From positions 1 through 10,153 of the forward strand of contig JAQTNB010000026.1 in the NCBI GenBank assembly GCA_028714055.1: 10,153 bases of DNA, given 5' to 3'. The first letter of the stretch is position 1. Each line of letters starts with the position of its first letter. This document shows positions 1 to 6,686 of the stretch, piece after piece. The stretch is from Candidatus Omnitrophota bacterium. Its GTDB lineage: Bacteria > Omnitrophota > Gorgyraeia > Gygaellales > Profunditerraquicolaceae. The notes under the pieces were generated by a model. That model worked only from the letters and a program-made list of their open reading frames with translations. It did not search any database and had not been told where the DNA came from. Both the position numbers and the translations under genes were made by a program.

Positions 1-84
1 CCCCTCCCGGCATAAGAGATTATTCTGCCTTTGGGTTAATAGACGCAGCAGCATGCTTTTTCTCACATCTTTTCCGCTCGTCAT
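1..84 (-). CDS. Possible 5' end of a divergent gene, truncated by the window edge
   Basis: Reading the minus strand from ATG at 84-82, the frame stays open for 28 codons to the window edge. The peptide begins MTSGKDVRKSMLLRLLTQRQ and has a basic, Leu/Arg-rich helical look. A weak purine-rich GAGG lies just upstream. The pattern of an Arg-Lys then Met-Leu-x-Arg-Leu helix followed by a Gln-rich turn resembles the first helix of 5-formyltetrahydrofolate cyclo-ligases, but 28 residues cannot prove a family. A divergent arrangement would make the 85-264 gap a shared two-way regulatory region with nadE. It could equally be a chance open frame. The + strand frame over the same bases is also open, but it runs through the promoter and hairpin and is not credible as a gene. 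Confidence 0.3.
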   Translation of the reverse strand, partial: MTSGKDVRKSMLLRLLTQRQNNLLCREG

Positions 85-98
85 GCCTCAAAAAAATC

Positions 99-126
99 TT
101 GACATTGCTCTCTGGTATGGTATACT
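99..126 (+). promoter_or_regulatory. Strong sigma70-type promoter ahead of nadE
   Basis: A perfect -35 hexamer TTGACA (99-104) is separated by 16 bases from TATACT (121-126), which matches the -10 consensus at five of six positions. TGG just before the -10 (118-120) gives an extended -10. Transcription would start near 132-134. It points toward nadE, but a terminator-like hairpin begins only about 24 bases after the expected start. Confidence 0.75.
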
Positions 127-156
127 TTCTTTGTACAGCGATGTATTAAGACAGCG

Positions 157-190
157 AAGTCTTCCGTCCCGCAAGGGGGAAGACTTTTTT
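157..190 (+). terminator. Intrinsic-terminator-like hairpin in the nadE leader (attenuator or end of a short RNA)
   Basis: AAGTCTTCC (157-165) is the exact reverse complement of GGAAGACTT (178-186), a 9-bp stem with a 12-base loop. A run of six T residues at 185-190 follows directly, as in Rho-independent terminators. It lies between the 99-126 promoter and both possible nadE starts. Transcripts from that promoter would therefore end as an RNA of about 55-60 nt unless termination is bypassed. It is an attenuator for nadE or the 3' end of a small RNA; the sequence cannot say which. Confidence 0.65.
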
Positions 191-264
191 GTTTATAGGG
201 GACTATGGCGTCCTTTTCCGCGGGCTTGACCCGGCGGAGAAGGGCGCTTTTTTATTGCCATACG

Positions 265-1944
265 ATGAAAAAAGATAACGTAAGGATAGCCATAGCGCAG
301 GTGAACAGCACGGTCGGAGACCTGGAAGGGAACTCCCGTAAGGTAAGCCAGTACCTTAACCGGGTAAAGGGTTTCGGCGTGGATATTGTTTCTTTCCCGG
401 AACTGATGCTGACCGGCTACCCTCCGGAAGATCTTTTGCTGAAACCAAAATTCGTATCCGATAGTATCGACGTGCTTAAATCTCTTGCCCGTGATGTCGG
501 GGACGTCGTTGTGGTGGTTGGTTGTGTGGATAAGGACAAGTACGGACTTTACAACGCGGCGGCAGTGTTATATCAGGGTAAGATCTGCGGGGTGTACCGG
601 AAGATCCTCCTGCCGAATTACGGAGTTTTCGATGAAAAGCGTTATTTTAGCGCCGGCAGCCAGGCGAAGATCTTCAGGGCGGGAGATTTGGTTTTCGGCG
701 TCAATATCTGCGAAGATATCTGGCATGAACAGGGTCCCCTGGCACAACAAGCAAAGCTGGGTGCCGGGCTGATCGTCAATATCAATGCTTCGCCGTATCA
801 TGCCGGGAAGGTCCGTATGCGCCAGGCAATACTGCAGAAACAGGCAAAGGCACACAAAGTCTTCATATCGTATGTTAACCTTGTCGGCGGCCAGGATGAG
901 TTGGTCTTTGACGGTCAAAGCATGTTTATCTCTGCGCAGGGCCGTCTGATAACCAGGGCAGAGGCATTCAAAGAAGACCTGCTGATAACCGACATCAATC
1001 CCGGCCTGCCCGGGAAAAAACCCGCTCAGGCAACGGTCATAACGCAGGCGCTCTCCCTTAAAGAAAGGGCGCCTCTTCCCGCCAGGGAGATTAAGTCTCT
1101 TGAGCCTGAAGCCGAAGTTTACCAGGCGCTGGTGCTCGGATTGCGCGATTATGTCGTCAAAAACGGCTTCCAGAAGGTAGTCGTCGGTTTAAGCGGAGGG
1201 GTGGATTCCGCGCTGGTGGCAACGCTTGCTGCCGATGCGCTGGGAAAAGAGAACGTGATCGCGGTGTTCATGCCTTCGCACTATTCTTCGCGTGAATCAC
1301 AGGAGGATGCCCGCTACCTCGCTGAAAATTTAGGCATTAAATTCATACAGGTACCTATCGAGCAGATTTACCGGCTCTACCTTCTGGTGCTTGAACCTCA
1401 TTTTATGGGGTCGGAGCGTGATATCACGGAAGAAAACCTGCAGGCGCGCATCAGAGGGAACCTGTTGATGGCGTTTTCCAATAAGTTCGGGTGGCTGGTG
1501 CTGACAACGGGGAACAAATCGGAGATGAGCACAGGGTATGCCACACTCTACGGCGATATGGCAGGGGGATTTGCCGTGATAAAAGATATACCCAAAATCC
1601 TGGTATACCGGCTTTGCCGCTATCGTAATTCCCTGGGGTTTGTTATTCCGGACAGGGTGCTTACCAAGGCACCTACCGCAGAGTTGAAGCCCCAGCAGAA
1701 AGACAGCGACAGCCTGCCGGCCTATGATGAGCTGGATCCTATTCTGAAGGCCTATATAGAGGAAGACAAGGGGATCTCCCAGATTACTTCGCTGGGATAT
1801 GCGCCGGAGACGGTCGGCAAAGTCATCGCCATGGTAGATAAAAGCGAATATAAACGCAGGCAGGCGCCGCCGGGGATAAAAATAACCCCCAAGGCTTTCG
1901 GCAAAGACAGGCGTATGCCTATTACGAATAAATACCGGGGTTAA
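265..1944 (+). CDS. nadE: Glutamine-dependent NAD+ synthetase
   Basis: This 559-residue enzyme carries out the last step of NAD+ synthesis, amidating deamido-NAD+ with ammonia released from glutamine and using ATP. It has the two-domain layout of the glutamine-using family. The N-terminal nitrilase-fold glutaminase shows the Glu-Lys-Cys triad: E46 in FPELMLTGYPPEDLL, K113 in YRKILLPNYG, and C149 in VNICEDIW. The C-terminal synthetase has the ATP-pyrophosphatase P-loop SGGVDS (310-315), then TTGNKSEMSTGYATLYGD, PTAELKPQQKDSDSLP and a basic C-terminus. Length is normal for the family. I chose ATG 265 because homologues start right at the nitrilase domain (MKKDNVRIAIAQ). An in-frame ATG at 205 would add 20 Arg-rich residues unlike the family, and neither start has an ideal ribosome site. 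The gene follows a promoter/hairpin leader and is 3 bases from the sigma-like gene, so the two probably share a transcript. Product call very secure; start less so. Confidence 0.95.
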   Translation: MKKDNVRIAIAQVNSTVGDLEGNSRKVSQYLNRVKGFGVDIVSFPELMLTGYPPEDLLLKPKFVSDSIDVLKSLARDVGDVVVVVGCVDKDKYGLYNAAAVLYQGKICGVYRKILLPNYGVFDEKRYFSAGSQAKIFRAGDLVFGVNICEDIWHEQGPLAQQAKLGAGLIVNINASPYHAGKVRMRQAILQKQAKAHKVFISYVNLVGGQDELVFDGQSMFISAQGRLITRAEAFKEDLLITDINPGLPGKKPAQATVITQALSLKERAPLPAREIKSLEPEAEVYQALVLGLRDYVVKNGFQKVVVGLSGGVDSALVATLAADALGKENVIAVFMPSHYSSRESQEDARYLAENLGIKFIQVPIEQIYRLYLLVLEPHFMGSERDITEENLQARIRGNLLMAFSNKFGWLVLTTGNKSEMSTGYATLYGDMAGGFAVIKDIPKILVYRLCRYRNSLGFVIPDRVLTKAPTAELKPQQKDSDSLPAYDELDPILKAYIEEDKGISQITSLGYAPETVGKVIAMVDKSEYKRRQAPPGIKITPKAFGKDRRMPITNKYRG

Positions 1945-1947
1945 GCT

Positions 1948-2481
1948 ATGGTCTTCGCAGAGCTCATCAAACGCCTTGCTCCCACGCTTAAGAGGATAAC
2001 CTACCGTCTGAATGACGGCCGCTATCCTTTTTTGAACGACCATGACCTTTACCAGGAAGCACTGATCCATCTCTGGCAGGAGTCGGAGAAAGGCACGCTT
2101 ACCGATAAAACCGACAGCTATATCCTGCAGGGGTGTTACTTTCATTTAAAGAATTACCTGCGTAAGGTCAAGGACAGAAATAGGCTGGTCAGCATCGAAG
2201 ATCTTTCCTTCGGGCGGGACTCTTCTTCTTATGGTGCGGATTATCTGGCGTGTGAAGACGAGCGCTCGCGGGATTGCCGCACAAGCCTCAACGATAAATT
2301 GCTGGCGCAAACCATTATGAACAACGGGCTTACTTCGAAGGAGAAGTGTGTCCTGCGTTACTTTTCCGAAGGGCTTACTACGCGCCAGATCGGAGAAAGG
2401 CTGGGGGTTTCTCATGTGAGCGTGGTAAAGCTCATGGCTCACGTCAGGGTCAAGTGCGCCCGTTACGTCGACCCCGCTTGA
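1948..2481 (+). CDS. Small sigma-70 family (ECF-like) RNA polymerase sigma factor
   Basis: This 177-residue protein has the two-part layout of small alternative sigma factors. Residues about 30-75 look like region 2 (DHDLYQEALIHLWQE, followed by a helix ending NYLRKVKDRNR). Residues about 128-170 look like region 4, with LTSKEKCVLRYFSEGLTTRQIGERLGVS forming a helix-turn-helix for -35 recognition. A polar linker joins the two. It would direct RNA polymerase to a particular promoter set; the target is unknown. It starts 3 bases after the nadE stop with only a weak GGGG-type ribosome site, so it is probably translated by coupling to nadE. No anti-sigma gene is adjacent. The conserved 38-base block of the next leader begins 9 bases after its stop, which makes that block a candidate target, by inference only. 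A LuxR/response-regulator-type output domain is less likely because region 2 is recognisable. Confidence 0.72.
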   Translation: MVFAELIKRLAPTLKRITYRLNDGRYPFLNDHDLYQEALIHLWQESEKGTLTDKTDSYILQGCYFHLKNYLRKVKDRNRLVSIEDLSFGRDSSSYGADYLACEDERSRDCRTSLNDKLLAQTIMNNGLTSKEKCVLRYFSEGLTTRQIGERLGVSHVSVVKLMAHVRVKCARYVDPA

Positions 2482-2489
2482 TTTTTGGC

Positions 2490-2527
2490 GTTACCAGAAG
2501 GCGGTTTTTTTTACTTGTAGTAGTGAA
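2490..2527 (+). promoter_or_regulatory. Conserved 38-base block, copy 1 (porin-amt leader)
   Basis: The block reads GTTACCAG, 13 bases, TTACTTGTA, 4 bases, TGAA. The same three words at the same spacing occur upstream of glnA (7042-7079); 26 of 38 aligned bases agree, nearly all in the words themselves. GTTACCAG and TTACTTGTA start 21 bases apart, about two helical turns, which fits a promoter or a protein-binding site. If TTGTAG (2515-2520) acts as a poor -10, transcription would start near 2527, about 25 bases before the first hairpin. That matches the layout in the nadE leader. Shortly after come GCAC and TGTAGTG (2529-2541), also shared with glnA. Confidence 0.55.
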
Positions 2528-2551
2528 AGCACATTGTAGTGTAGTTTGACA

Positions 2552-2577
2552 AAGGCGTTCTTGAAAAAGAACGCCTT
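2552..2577 (+). promoter_or_regulatory. First leader hairpin ahead of the porin operon
   Basis: AAGGCGTTCTT (2552-2562) and AAGAACGCCTT (2567-2577) form a perfect 11-bp stem closed by a GAAA tetraloop. Only a broken T-run (ATTATTTT, 2578-2585) follows, so it is a weak terminator at best. GACA sits immediately before it (2548-2551). The AGGCGTTCTT arm recurs in the glnA leader hairpin. Confidence 0.7.
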
Positions 2578-2595
2578 ATTATTTTGGCGAGACAC

Positions 2596-2631
2596 AGACG
2601 TCTTTTGTAAACAAAAGACGTCTTTTTTTTT
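2596..2631 (+). terminator. Strong intrinsic terminator inside the porin leader
   Basis: AGACGTCTTTTG (2596-2607) pairs perfectly with CAAAAGACGTCT (2612-2623) around a TAAA loop, and nine T residues (2623-2631) follow. This is a textbook Rho-independent terminator. It lies 46 bases before the porin ATG, and I see no convincing promoter between them, so transcription starting upstream must read through it. It may control the whole porin-amt-PII operon by attenuation. Alternatively it ends the nadE-sigma transcript, with an unrecognised porin promoter after it. Confidence 0.8.
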
Positions 2632-2677
2632 GTGCAAATCCAACCCCATACTGCAGGATGCAGAAAGGAGCAAAGAG

Positions 2678-3493
2678 ATGAGGCGTGTATTTTGTGCGGT
2701 AGTAATCACGGTATTCATGTGTATAAGCGCATATGCGCAAGAAAGCGATGCGGGAGACGCTTCGCAAAAGCCCGCAGGCGAAGGTTTGCTTGCAGACCTC
2801 GGGTTTGAACTTTCCGGAGACCTCGCCTTTAATTCCATTTACATGTGGAGAGGCATTATGCTTGACGGAGATCCGGTGGTACAACCCGGATTTTACGTAA
2901 AGACTCCGGAGTCAAAATTCGGAAGATTAAAACTTGGATGGTGGATGAGCCATGACCTGGAAAACAGGGATGCGCTTAAATCAAGCGAGACTGACCTGAT
3001 CGTGGATTATACATACAATTTCCCCTCTTTTGACGTTTCCGTAGGGCATACCTATTATGATTTTCCGGACGCGCTTCCGGCCGACGGCGCGACAAAAGGA
3101 TGGAGCCGGGAATTTTACGCGGGTTTCAGCTTCCCCAAAATTTTCCTTTCTCCGTCTGTGTTCTATTATTATGACTACGGCAGAAAAGAGGATGGAGGAG
3201 GAGAAGGTAATTATACCGTGCTTAACCTTGCCTACAGCATACCGATGACCATTCGCAAGAACCAGGCAAGCCTTGATTTTACGGCTCATCTCGGGCACAA
3301 CAACAAGCTCTATTACCGCGGCACGGGCGGAGATGCCGCCTGCGGGGTGGGGCTGACCCTGCCTCTTACCAGTAATTTATCCTGTAAGCCGAACGTCAAT
3401 TATTCTGTTCCGTGGGGGAATATCAGCGATAAAGGAAACGGCAACCAGAAAAGCAGGTTTTATGCCGGTATTTACCTGAGTTATAACCTTTAG
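2678..3493 (+). CDS. Putative outer-membrane porin, TorF/Gcw_chp-like (TIGR02001 type)
   Basis: This 271-residue secreted protein starts at ATG 2678, preceded by AAAGGAG (2664-2670). It has a clear signal peptide: basic MRR, a hydrophobic core, and a cleavage site after SAYA (about residue 20). A short acidic linker is followed by alternating polar/aromatic strands typical of a small beta-barrel. SGDLAFNSIYMWRGIMLDGD (about 46-65) matches the shape of the family signature in which a strand ending Tyr-x-x-Arg-Gly-Ile precedes a short acidic loop. Proteins of this family are often encoded beside amt and PII genes, and here amt starts 15 bases downstream. The inferred role is passage of ammonium or other small nitrogen compounds through the outer membrane; no substrate can be read from the sequence. 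The last residue is Leu rather than the usual Phe of barrel proteins. An earlier in-frame ATG at 2546 would translate through both hairpins and bury the signal peptide, so I rejected it. Confidence 0.65.
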   Translation: MRRVFCAVVITVFMCISAYAQESDAGDASQKPAGEGLLADLGFELSGDLAFNSIYMWRGIMLDGDPVVQPGFYVKTPESKFGRLKLGWWMSHDLENRDALKSSETDLIVDYTYNFPSFDVSVGHTYYDFPDALPADGATKGWSREFYAGFSFPKIFLSPSVFYYYDYGRKEDGGGEGNYTVLNLAYSIPMTIRKNQASLDFTAHLGHNNKLYYRGTGGDAACGVGLTLPLTSNLSCKPNVNYSVPWGNISDKGNGNQKSRFYAGIYLSYNL

Positions 3494-3508
3494 AGGAGGT
3501 AAGGGCGC

Positions 3509-4834
3509 ATGGAGACGAAAATCATTATCGACACTATCTGGGTGCTGCTGACGGCAAAACTTGTTTTTTTCATGAATCTTGGTTTTGCAATGGTGGAATC
3601 CGGATTTGCACGCGCAAAGAACTGCGTGAACATCCTCTCGAAGAACTTTATCGTTTTCGCGGTTTCTTCGCTGGGATTCTTACTGCTAGGCTGGGGTTTG
3701 ATGTTTGGAGACGGGAACGGTTTTATGGGGCTTAAAGGCCTGTTTTTTGCAAGCGGCCTGGATAATTCTCCCGCTACCGGAGAAGCCTACAAGGGCGTTT
3801 ACTCCTCTATTGCCTGGACCGGAGTCCCTTTCTGGGCGAAGTTCTTTTTCCAGCTTGTTTTTTGCGGGACGGCGGCCACCATAGTTTCCGGCGCGGTTGC
3901 GGAGCGCATTAAGTATGTTTCTTTCATCGTTTTCAGTTTTCTTATGACTACCCTGATCTATCCTATCGTCGGGCACTGGGTTTGGGGCGGAGGGTGGCTG
4001 GCGGGCAAAGGCATGTTCGATTTTGCTGGATCAACCGTCGTGCATTCGGTCGGCGGATGGGCGGCATTAGCCGGAGTCCTGCTTTTGGGGCCTCGTTTCG
4101 GCAAATACACAAACGGCAAGATAAACCCCATTCCCGGGCACAACCTTTCCCTGGCGACCCTCGGGACGTTTGTGCTTTGGTTTGGCTGGTTTGGTTTTAA
4201 TCCCGGCTCTACCATGACCGCTGACCCCATGGCCATAAGCCACGTTGCCATTACCACCAACATCGCGGCTGCGGCTGCGATCATGAGCTCAACGGTCCTT
4301 TCCTGGCTCTTGCTGGGTAAGCCGGATCTGGGCATGACCTTAAACGGGTGCCTTGCCGGCCTTGTCGCGATCACCGCTCCTTGCGCCTTTGTCAGCGTCC
4401 CCAGCTCTATTGTTATCGGGCTGATCGCCGGGATACTGGTGGTCCTGGCGGTTATTATGTTTGACCGGATAAAGATAGACGATCCGGTAGGAGCGCTTTC
4501 GGTGCATTTGGTTAACGGAGTATTCGGCACCCTGGCAGTCGGCCTGTTCGCGCAGGACAAGATCGCAGGGGTGGCGACCGGTAACGGACTTTTCTACGGA
4601 GGCGGGACCAAGCTTCTCTTTGCACAGTTGACCGGAGTCGTTGCTGTCGCTGCCTATACGTTTATCATCTCCTTCGTTGCCTGGGCGATCATCAAGGCCG
4701 TTATGGGCATCAGGGTAAGCCTCCAGGAAGAGATAGAAGGGCTGGATATCGGCGAACACGGGAATGCCGCCTATCCGGAATTCTTGAGCCGCAAGCCCGC
4801 ATATTCGTTCCTGGGTACGAAAGAGGATAAATAA
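3509..4834 (+). CDS. amt: Ammonium transporter 1 (Amt family)
   Basis: This 441-residue inner-membrane channel carries ammonium. About eleven hydrophobic segments are visible, at roughly residues 8-28, 47-66, 112-132, 138-157, 173-194, 212-231, 245-268, 277-294, 298-317, 332-348 and 372-398. The pore twin histidines are H179 (DFAGSTVVHSVGG) and H333 (LSVHLVNGVFG). WVWGGGW and FGWFGFNPGS supply the usual recruitment-site Trp and the gate Phe and Ser residues. The N-terminus (LTAKLVFFMNLGFAMVESGF) is the Amt subtype with an acidic residue in the first loop, unlike transporter 2, which begins in the TPGLAFFYGG style. A cytoplasmic tail (IRVSLQEEIEGLDIGEHG) provides the PII-responsive helix. AGGAGGT (3495-3501) is a strong ribosome site. 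The gene is 15 bases after the porin and 30 before PII-1, so the three probably form one operon. Confidence 0.95.
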   Translation: METKIIIDTIWVLLTAKLVFFMNLGFAMVESGFARAKNCVNILSKNFIVFAVSSLGFLLLGWGLMFGDGNGFMGLKGLFFASGLDNSPATGEAYKGVYSSIAWTGVPFWAKFFFQLVFCGTAATIVSGAVAERIKYVSFIVFSFLMTTLIYPIVGHWVWGGGWLAGKGMFDFAGSTVVHSVGGWAALAGVLLLGPRFGKYTNGKINPIPGHNLSLATLGTFVLWFGWFGFNPGSTMTADPMAISHVAITTNIAAAAAIMSSTVLSWLLLGKPDLGMTLNGCLAGLVAITAPCAFVSVPSSIVIGLIAGILVVLAVIMFDRIKIDDPVGALSVHLVNGVFGTLAVGLFAQDKIAGVATGNGLFYGGGTKLLFAQLTGVVAVAAYTFIISFVAWAIIKAVMGIRVSLQEEIEGLDIGEHGNAAYPEFLSRKPAYSFLGTKEDK

Positions 4835-4864
4835 ATTCCATACACTATGACGCGGAGGTAAGCC

Positions 4865-5203
4865 ATGAAAAAGATCGAAGCGATTATCCGTCCGGAAAAA
4901 CTCGAGGTTGTGCGCCGCGCGCTGGAAGGCGCGGGGTGCGCGGGGATCATGATCAGCGAGATCGAGGGGCACGGAAAGCAAAAAGGCATGATTCAGCAGT
5001 GGCGGGGGGAGAAATATAAGCTCGAGCTTTTACCGAAGATCAAGATAGATATCGTCGTGAAGGACCAGGATGCAGAACGCATTACCGGGCTCATCATGGA
5101 TAATGCCAAAACCGGCGATATCGGTGACGGTAAAATCTTCATCTCGAGTATTGAGAGTGCCGTCAGGATCAGGACAGGGGAGAAGGGAGAGAGCGCTTTG
5201 TAA
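4865..5203 (+). CDS. glnB: PII nitrogen regulatory protein 1 (GlnB/GlnK family)
   Basis: This 112-residue trimeric signal protein binds ATP/ADP and 2-oxoglutarate and controls partners such as the Amt channel. It starts MKKIEAIIRPEKL, as PII proteins do. The T-loop keeps Q39, K40, G41, R47 (the residue that plugs AmtB in E. coli) and Tyr51, the uridylylation site in E. coli GlnB. Position 46 is Trp instead of the usual Tyr. The B-loop TGDIGDGKIF (about 83-92) and the C-terminal RIRTGE nucleotide-binding segment are intact. A strong GGAGGT site (4854-4859) precedes the ATG. Its place just after amt 1 suggests it is that channel's partner, functionally GlnK-like; glnB versus glnK cannot be settled from sequence. 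The next gene begins on the base after its stop. Confidence 0.93.
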   Translation: MKKIEAIIRPEKLEVVRRALEGAGCAGIMISEIEGHGKQKGMIQQWRGEKYKLELLPKIKIDIVVKDQDAERITGLIMDNAKTGDIGDGKIFISSIESAVRIRTGEKGESAL

Positions 5204-5380
5204 ATGCTCGACAGGGAGTTGGTTTCCAAGATCAGGAGGTTCAAGGAAGAAAACCGCTATACCCTGCATGAGCTCTCACGCAGGACCGATATTCATGTGG
5301 GGACGCTCGAAAGATGGCTTAAGACCGGACGTATCAATAAGGTGTATGCGCAGGTGGTCCGAGAGCGCCTGGGGATATAG
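5204..5380 (+). CDS. 58-residue helix-turn-helix protein, last gene of the porin-amt-PII operon
   Basis: This small gene starts with ATG immediately after the PII-1 TAA (zero spacing) and ends at TAG 5378-5380. The product begins MLDRELVSKIRRFKEENRYT. Residues about 20-44 form a helix-turn-helix: LHELSRRTDI, a short turn, then a recognition helix around VGTLERWLKTGRI. The rest is a short charged C-terminal helix. There is no other domain, so it is a bare DNA-binding module, perhaps acting as a dimer. The purine-rich end of the PII gene (GGGGAGAAGGGAGAGAG, about 5177-5193) lies a little far upstream to be an ideal ribosome site, so translational coupling is likely. Its target is unknown; its place in a nitrogen operon suggests autoregulation or control of the neighbouring amt/glnA units. 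I recognise only the fold, not a named family. Zero spacing, an intact frame and a clear HTH argue against chance. Confidence 0.72.
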   Translation: MLDRELVSKIRRFKEENRYTLHELSRRTDIHVGTLERWLKTGRINKVYAQVVRERLGI

Positions 5381-5447
5381 TTTTTTTGTCCGTTTTTTAT
5401 CAGTTGGTTAAACAAGTGTAACGATACGATGGAGGGAGGCAACAACG

Positions 5448-6677
5448 ATGATGAATTCCGGGGATACTGCGTTTGTGTTGATTTCCGCGGCATTAGTGCT
5501 TTTGATGACGCCGGGCCTGGCTTTCTTCTACGGCGGAATGGTAAGGAAGAAGAACATGCTCAGCGTCCTCATGCAGTGTTTTATTATCATGTGCGCATTA
5601 AGCGTGCACTGGGTGCTTCTTGGTTACAGCCTTTCTTTTGCGCCCTCGGGAGGTTTCTGGGGAGGCTTACAGTGGCTGGGTTTGCGGGGGGTGGGGCTTG
5701 AGCCTTATGCGGATTACGCCGCGACAATACCTCACCAGGCGTTCATGATTTTCCAGGGGATGTTCGCCATCATTACCCCGGCGCTTATCATCGGCGCATT
5801 TGCGGAAAGGATGAAATTCTCCGCTTTTCTCGTTTTCACCCTTTTATGGGCGACGTTTGTCTATAACCCCTTGTGCCATTGGGTTTGGGGCCTGGGAGGG
5901 TTTTTAAGGAACCTGGGTGCCCTGGATTTTGCCGGCGGGACGGTCGTGCACATCAATGCCGGCATTGCCGCTTTGGTTACGGCCCTGATCATCGGCAAGA
6001 GAAAAAACCTTGATTCCAATGTCCCGGCTCCGCACAGCCTGCCCTTCGTGGTGCTGGGAACGGGCATTTTATGGTTCGGATGGTTTGGATTCAATGCCGG
6101 AAGCGCTTTGGCCGCAAACGGGATAGCCGTCAATGCCTTTGTCACGACCAATACCGCAGCCGCGGCAGCAGGCCTCAGTTGGGCCTTGTTAGAATGGATG
6201 CGCAACGGCAAACCCACGATATTCGGCGTTGCCAGCGGCGCGGTTGCCGGGCTGGTTGCCATAACCCCCGCGGCAGGATTTGTGGGGGTGATCTCCGCCA
6301 TCATTATCGGGCTCCTGGTCAGCGTTTTTTGTTTTATTTCCGTGACCGTGATAAAGCCCAGGTTTGGGTATGATGATTCCCTTGATGCCTTTGGCGTCCA
6401 TTGCGTGGGAGGCATATGGGGGGCGTTGGCTACCGGGCTTTTTGCTTCCAAAGCGGTAAATGCGGCGGGGGCAGACGGCCTCTTCTTAGGCAATCCCCGC
6501 CAGTTTTTGGTGCAATTGGCGGCAGTCGGTATTACCGTTGCCTATACGGCGGCGGCCACCTTTGTTATTTACAAGATAGTAGATATGGTTATCGGGATCA
6601 GGGTAAGCGACAAAGAAGAATTAATGGGGTTGGACCTTACACAGCATCATGAAAGAGCATACACGGTATTAGAATAG
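5448..6677 (+). CDS. amt: Ammonium transporter 2 (Amt family, AmtB-like)
   Basis: This 409-residue ammonium channel has about eleven membrane segments, roughly at residues 7-28, 42-62, 98-119, 124-145, 161-182, 199-218, 229-250, 256-275, 280-302, 316-333 and 352-378. It is the classical AmtB type, opening TPGLAFFYGGMVRKKN. Pore residues are complete: H168 (DFAGGTVVHINAG), H318 (FGVHCVGGIWG), the gate Phe at about 106 and F215, and S219 in GFNAGS. The tail IRVSDKEELMGLDLTQHHERAY is the PII-contacting cytoplasmic helix. The start at 5448 is preceded by GGAGGGAGG (5431-5439); a second ATG follows directly. The sequence differs throughout from transporter 1, so this is an old paralogue, not a recent duplication. 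The stop codon overlaps the ribosome site of PII-2, indicating tight coupling. The 67-base gap before it may hold a promoter, but I could not pick one convincingly. Confidence 0.96.
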   Translation: MMNSGDTAFVLISAALVLLMTPGLAFFYGGMVRKKNMLSVLMQCFIIMCALSVHWVLLGYSLSFAPSGGFWGGLQWLGLRGVGLEPYADYAATIPHQAFMIFQGMFAIITPALIIGAFAERMKFSAFLVFTLLWATFVYNPLCHWVWGLGGFLRNLGALDFAGGTVVHINAGIAALVTALIIGKRKNLDSNVPAPHSLPFVVLGTGILWFGWFGFNAGSALAANGIAVNAFVTTNTAAAAAGLSWALLEWMRNGKPTIFGVASGAVAGLVAITPAAGFVGVISAIIIGLLVSVFCFISVTVIKPRFGYDDSLDAFGVHCVGGIWGALATGLFASKAVNAAGADGLFLGNPRQFLVQLAAVGITVAYTAAATFVIYKIVDMVIGIRVSDKEELMGLDLTQHHERAYTVLE

Positions 6678-6686
6678 GAGGAAGCA

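Noticed and set aside
1330..2145. Long minus-strand open frame opposite the nadE 3' end
   Set aside because: It spans a stop/start junction of two well-supported + strand genes and has no recognisable domain; it is a shadow frame.
2546..2677. Upstream start of the porin at ATG 2546
   Set aside because: It would translate through both hairpins, lacks a ribosome site and would hide the clear signal peptide starting at 2678.
5351..5387. Intrinsic terminator after the small HTH gene
   Set aside because: Seven T residues follow the stop, but the only stem (CAGGTG with CGCCTG) is short, has a G-U pair and ends 9 bases before the T-run.
5404..5430. Promoter, or a third copy of the conserved block, ahead of amt 2
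   Set aside because: TTGGTT and TACGAT are 15 bases apart and weak. GTTACACTTGT on the minus strand (5412-5422) recalls parts of the block but lacks the spacing.
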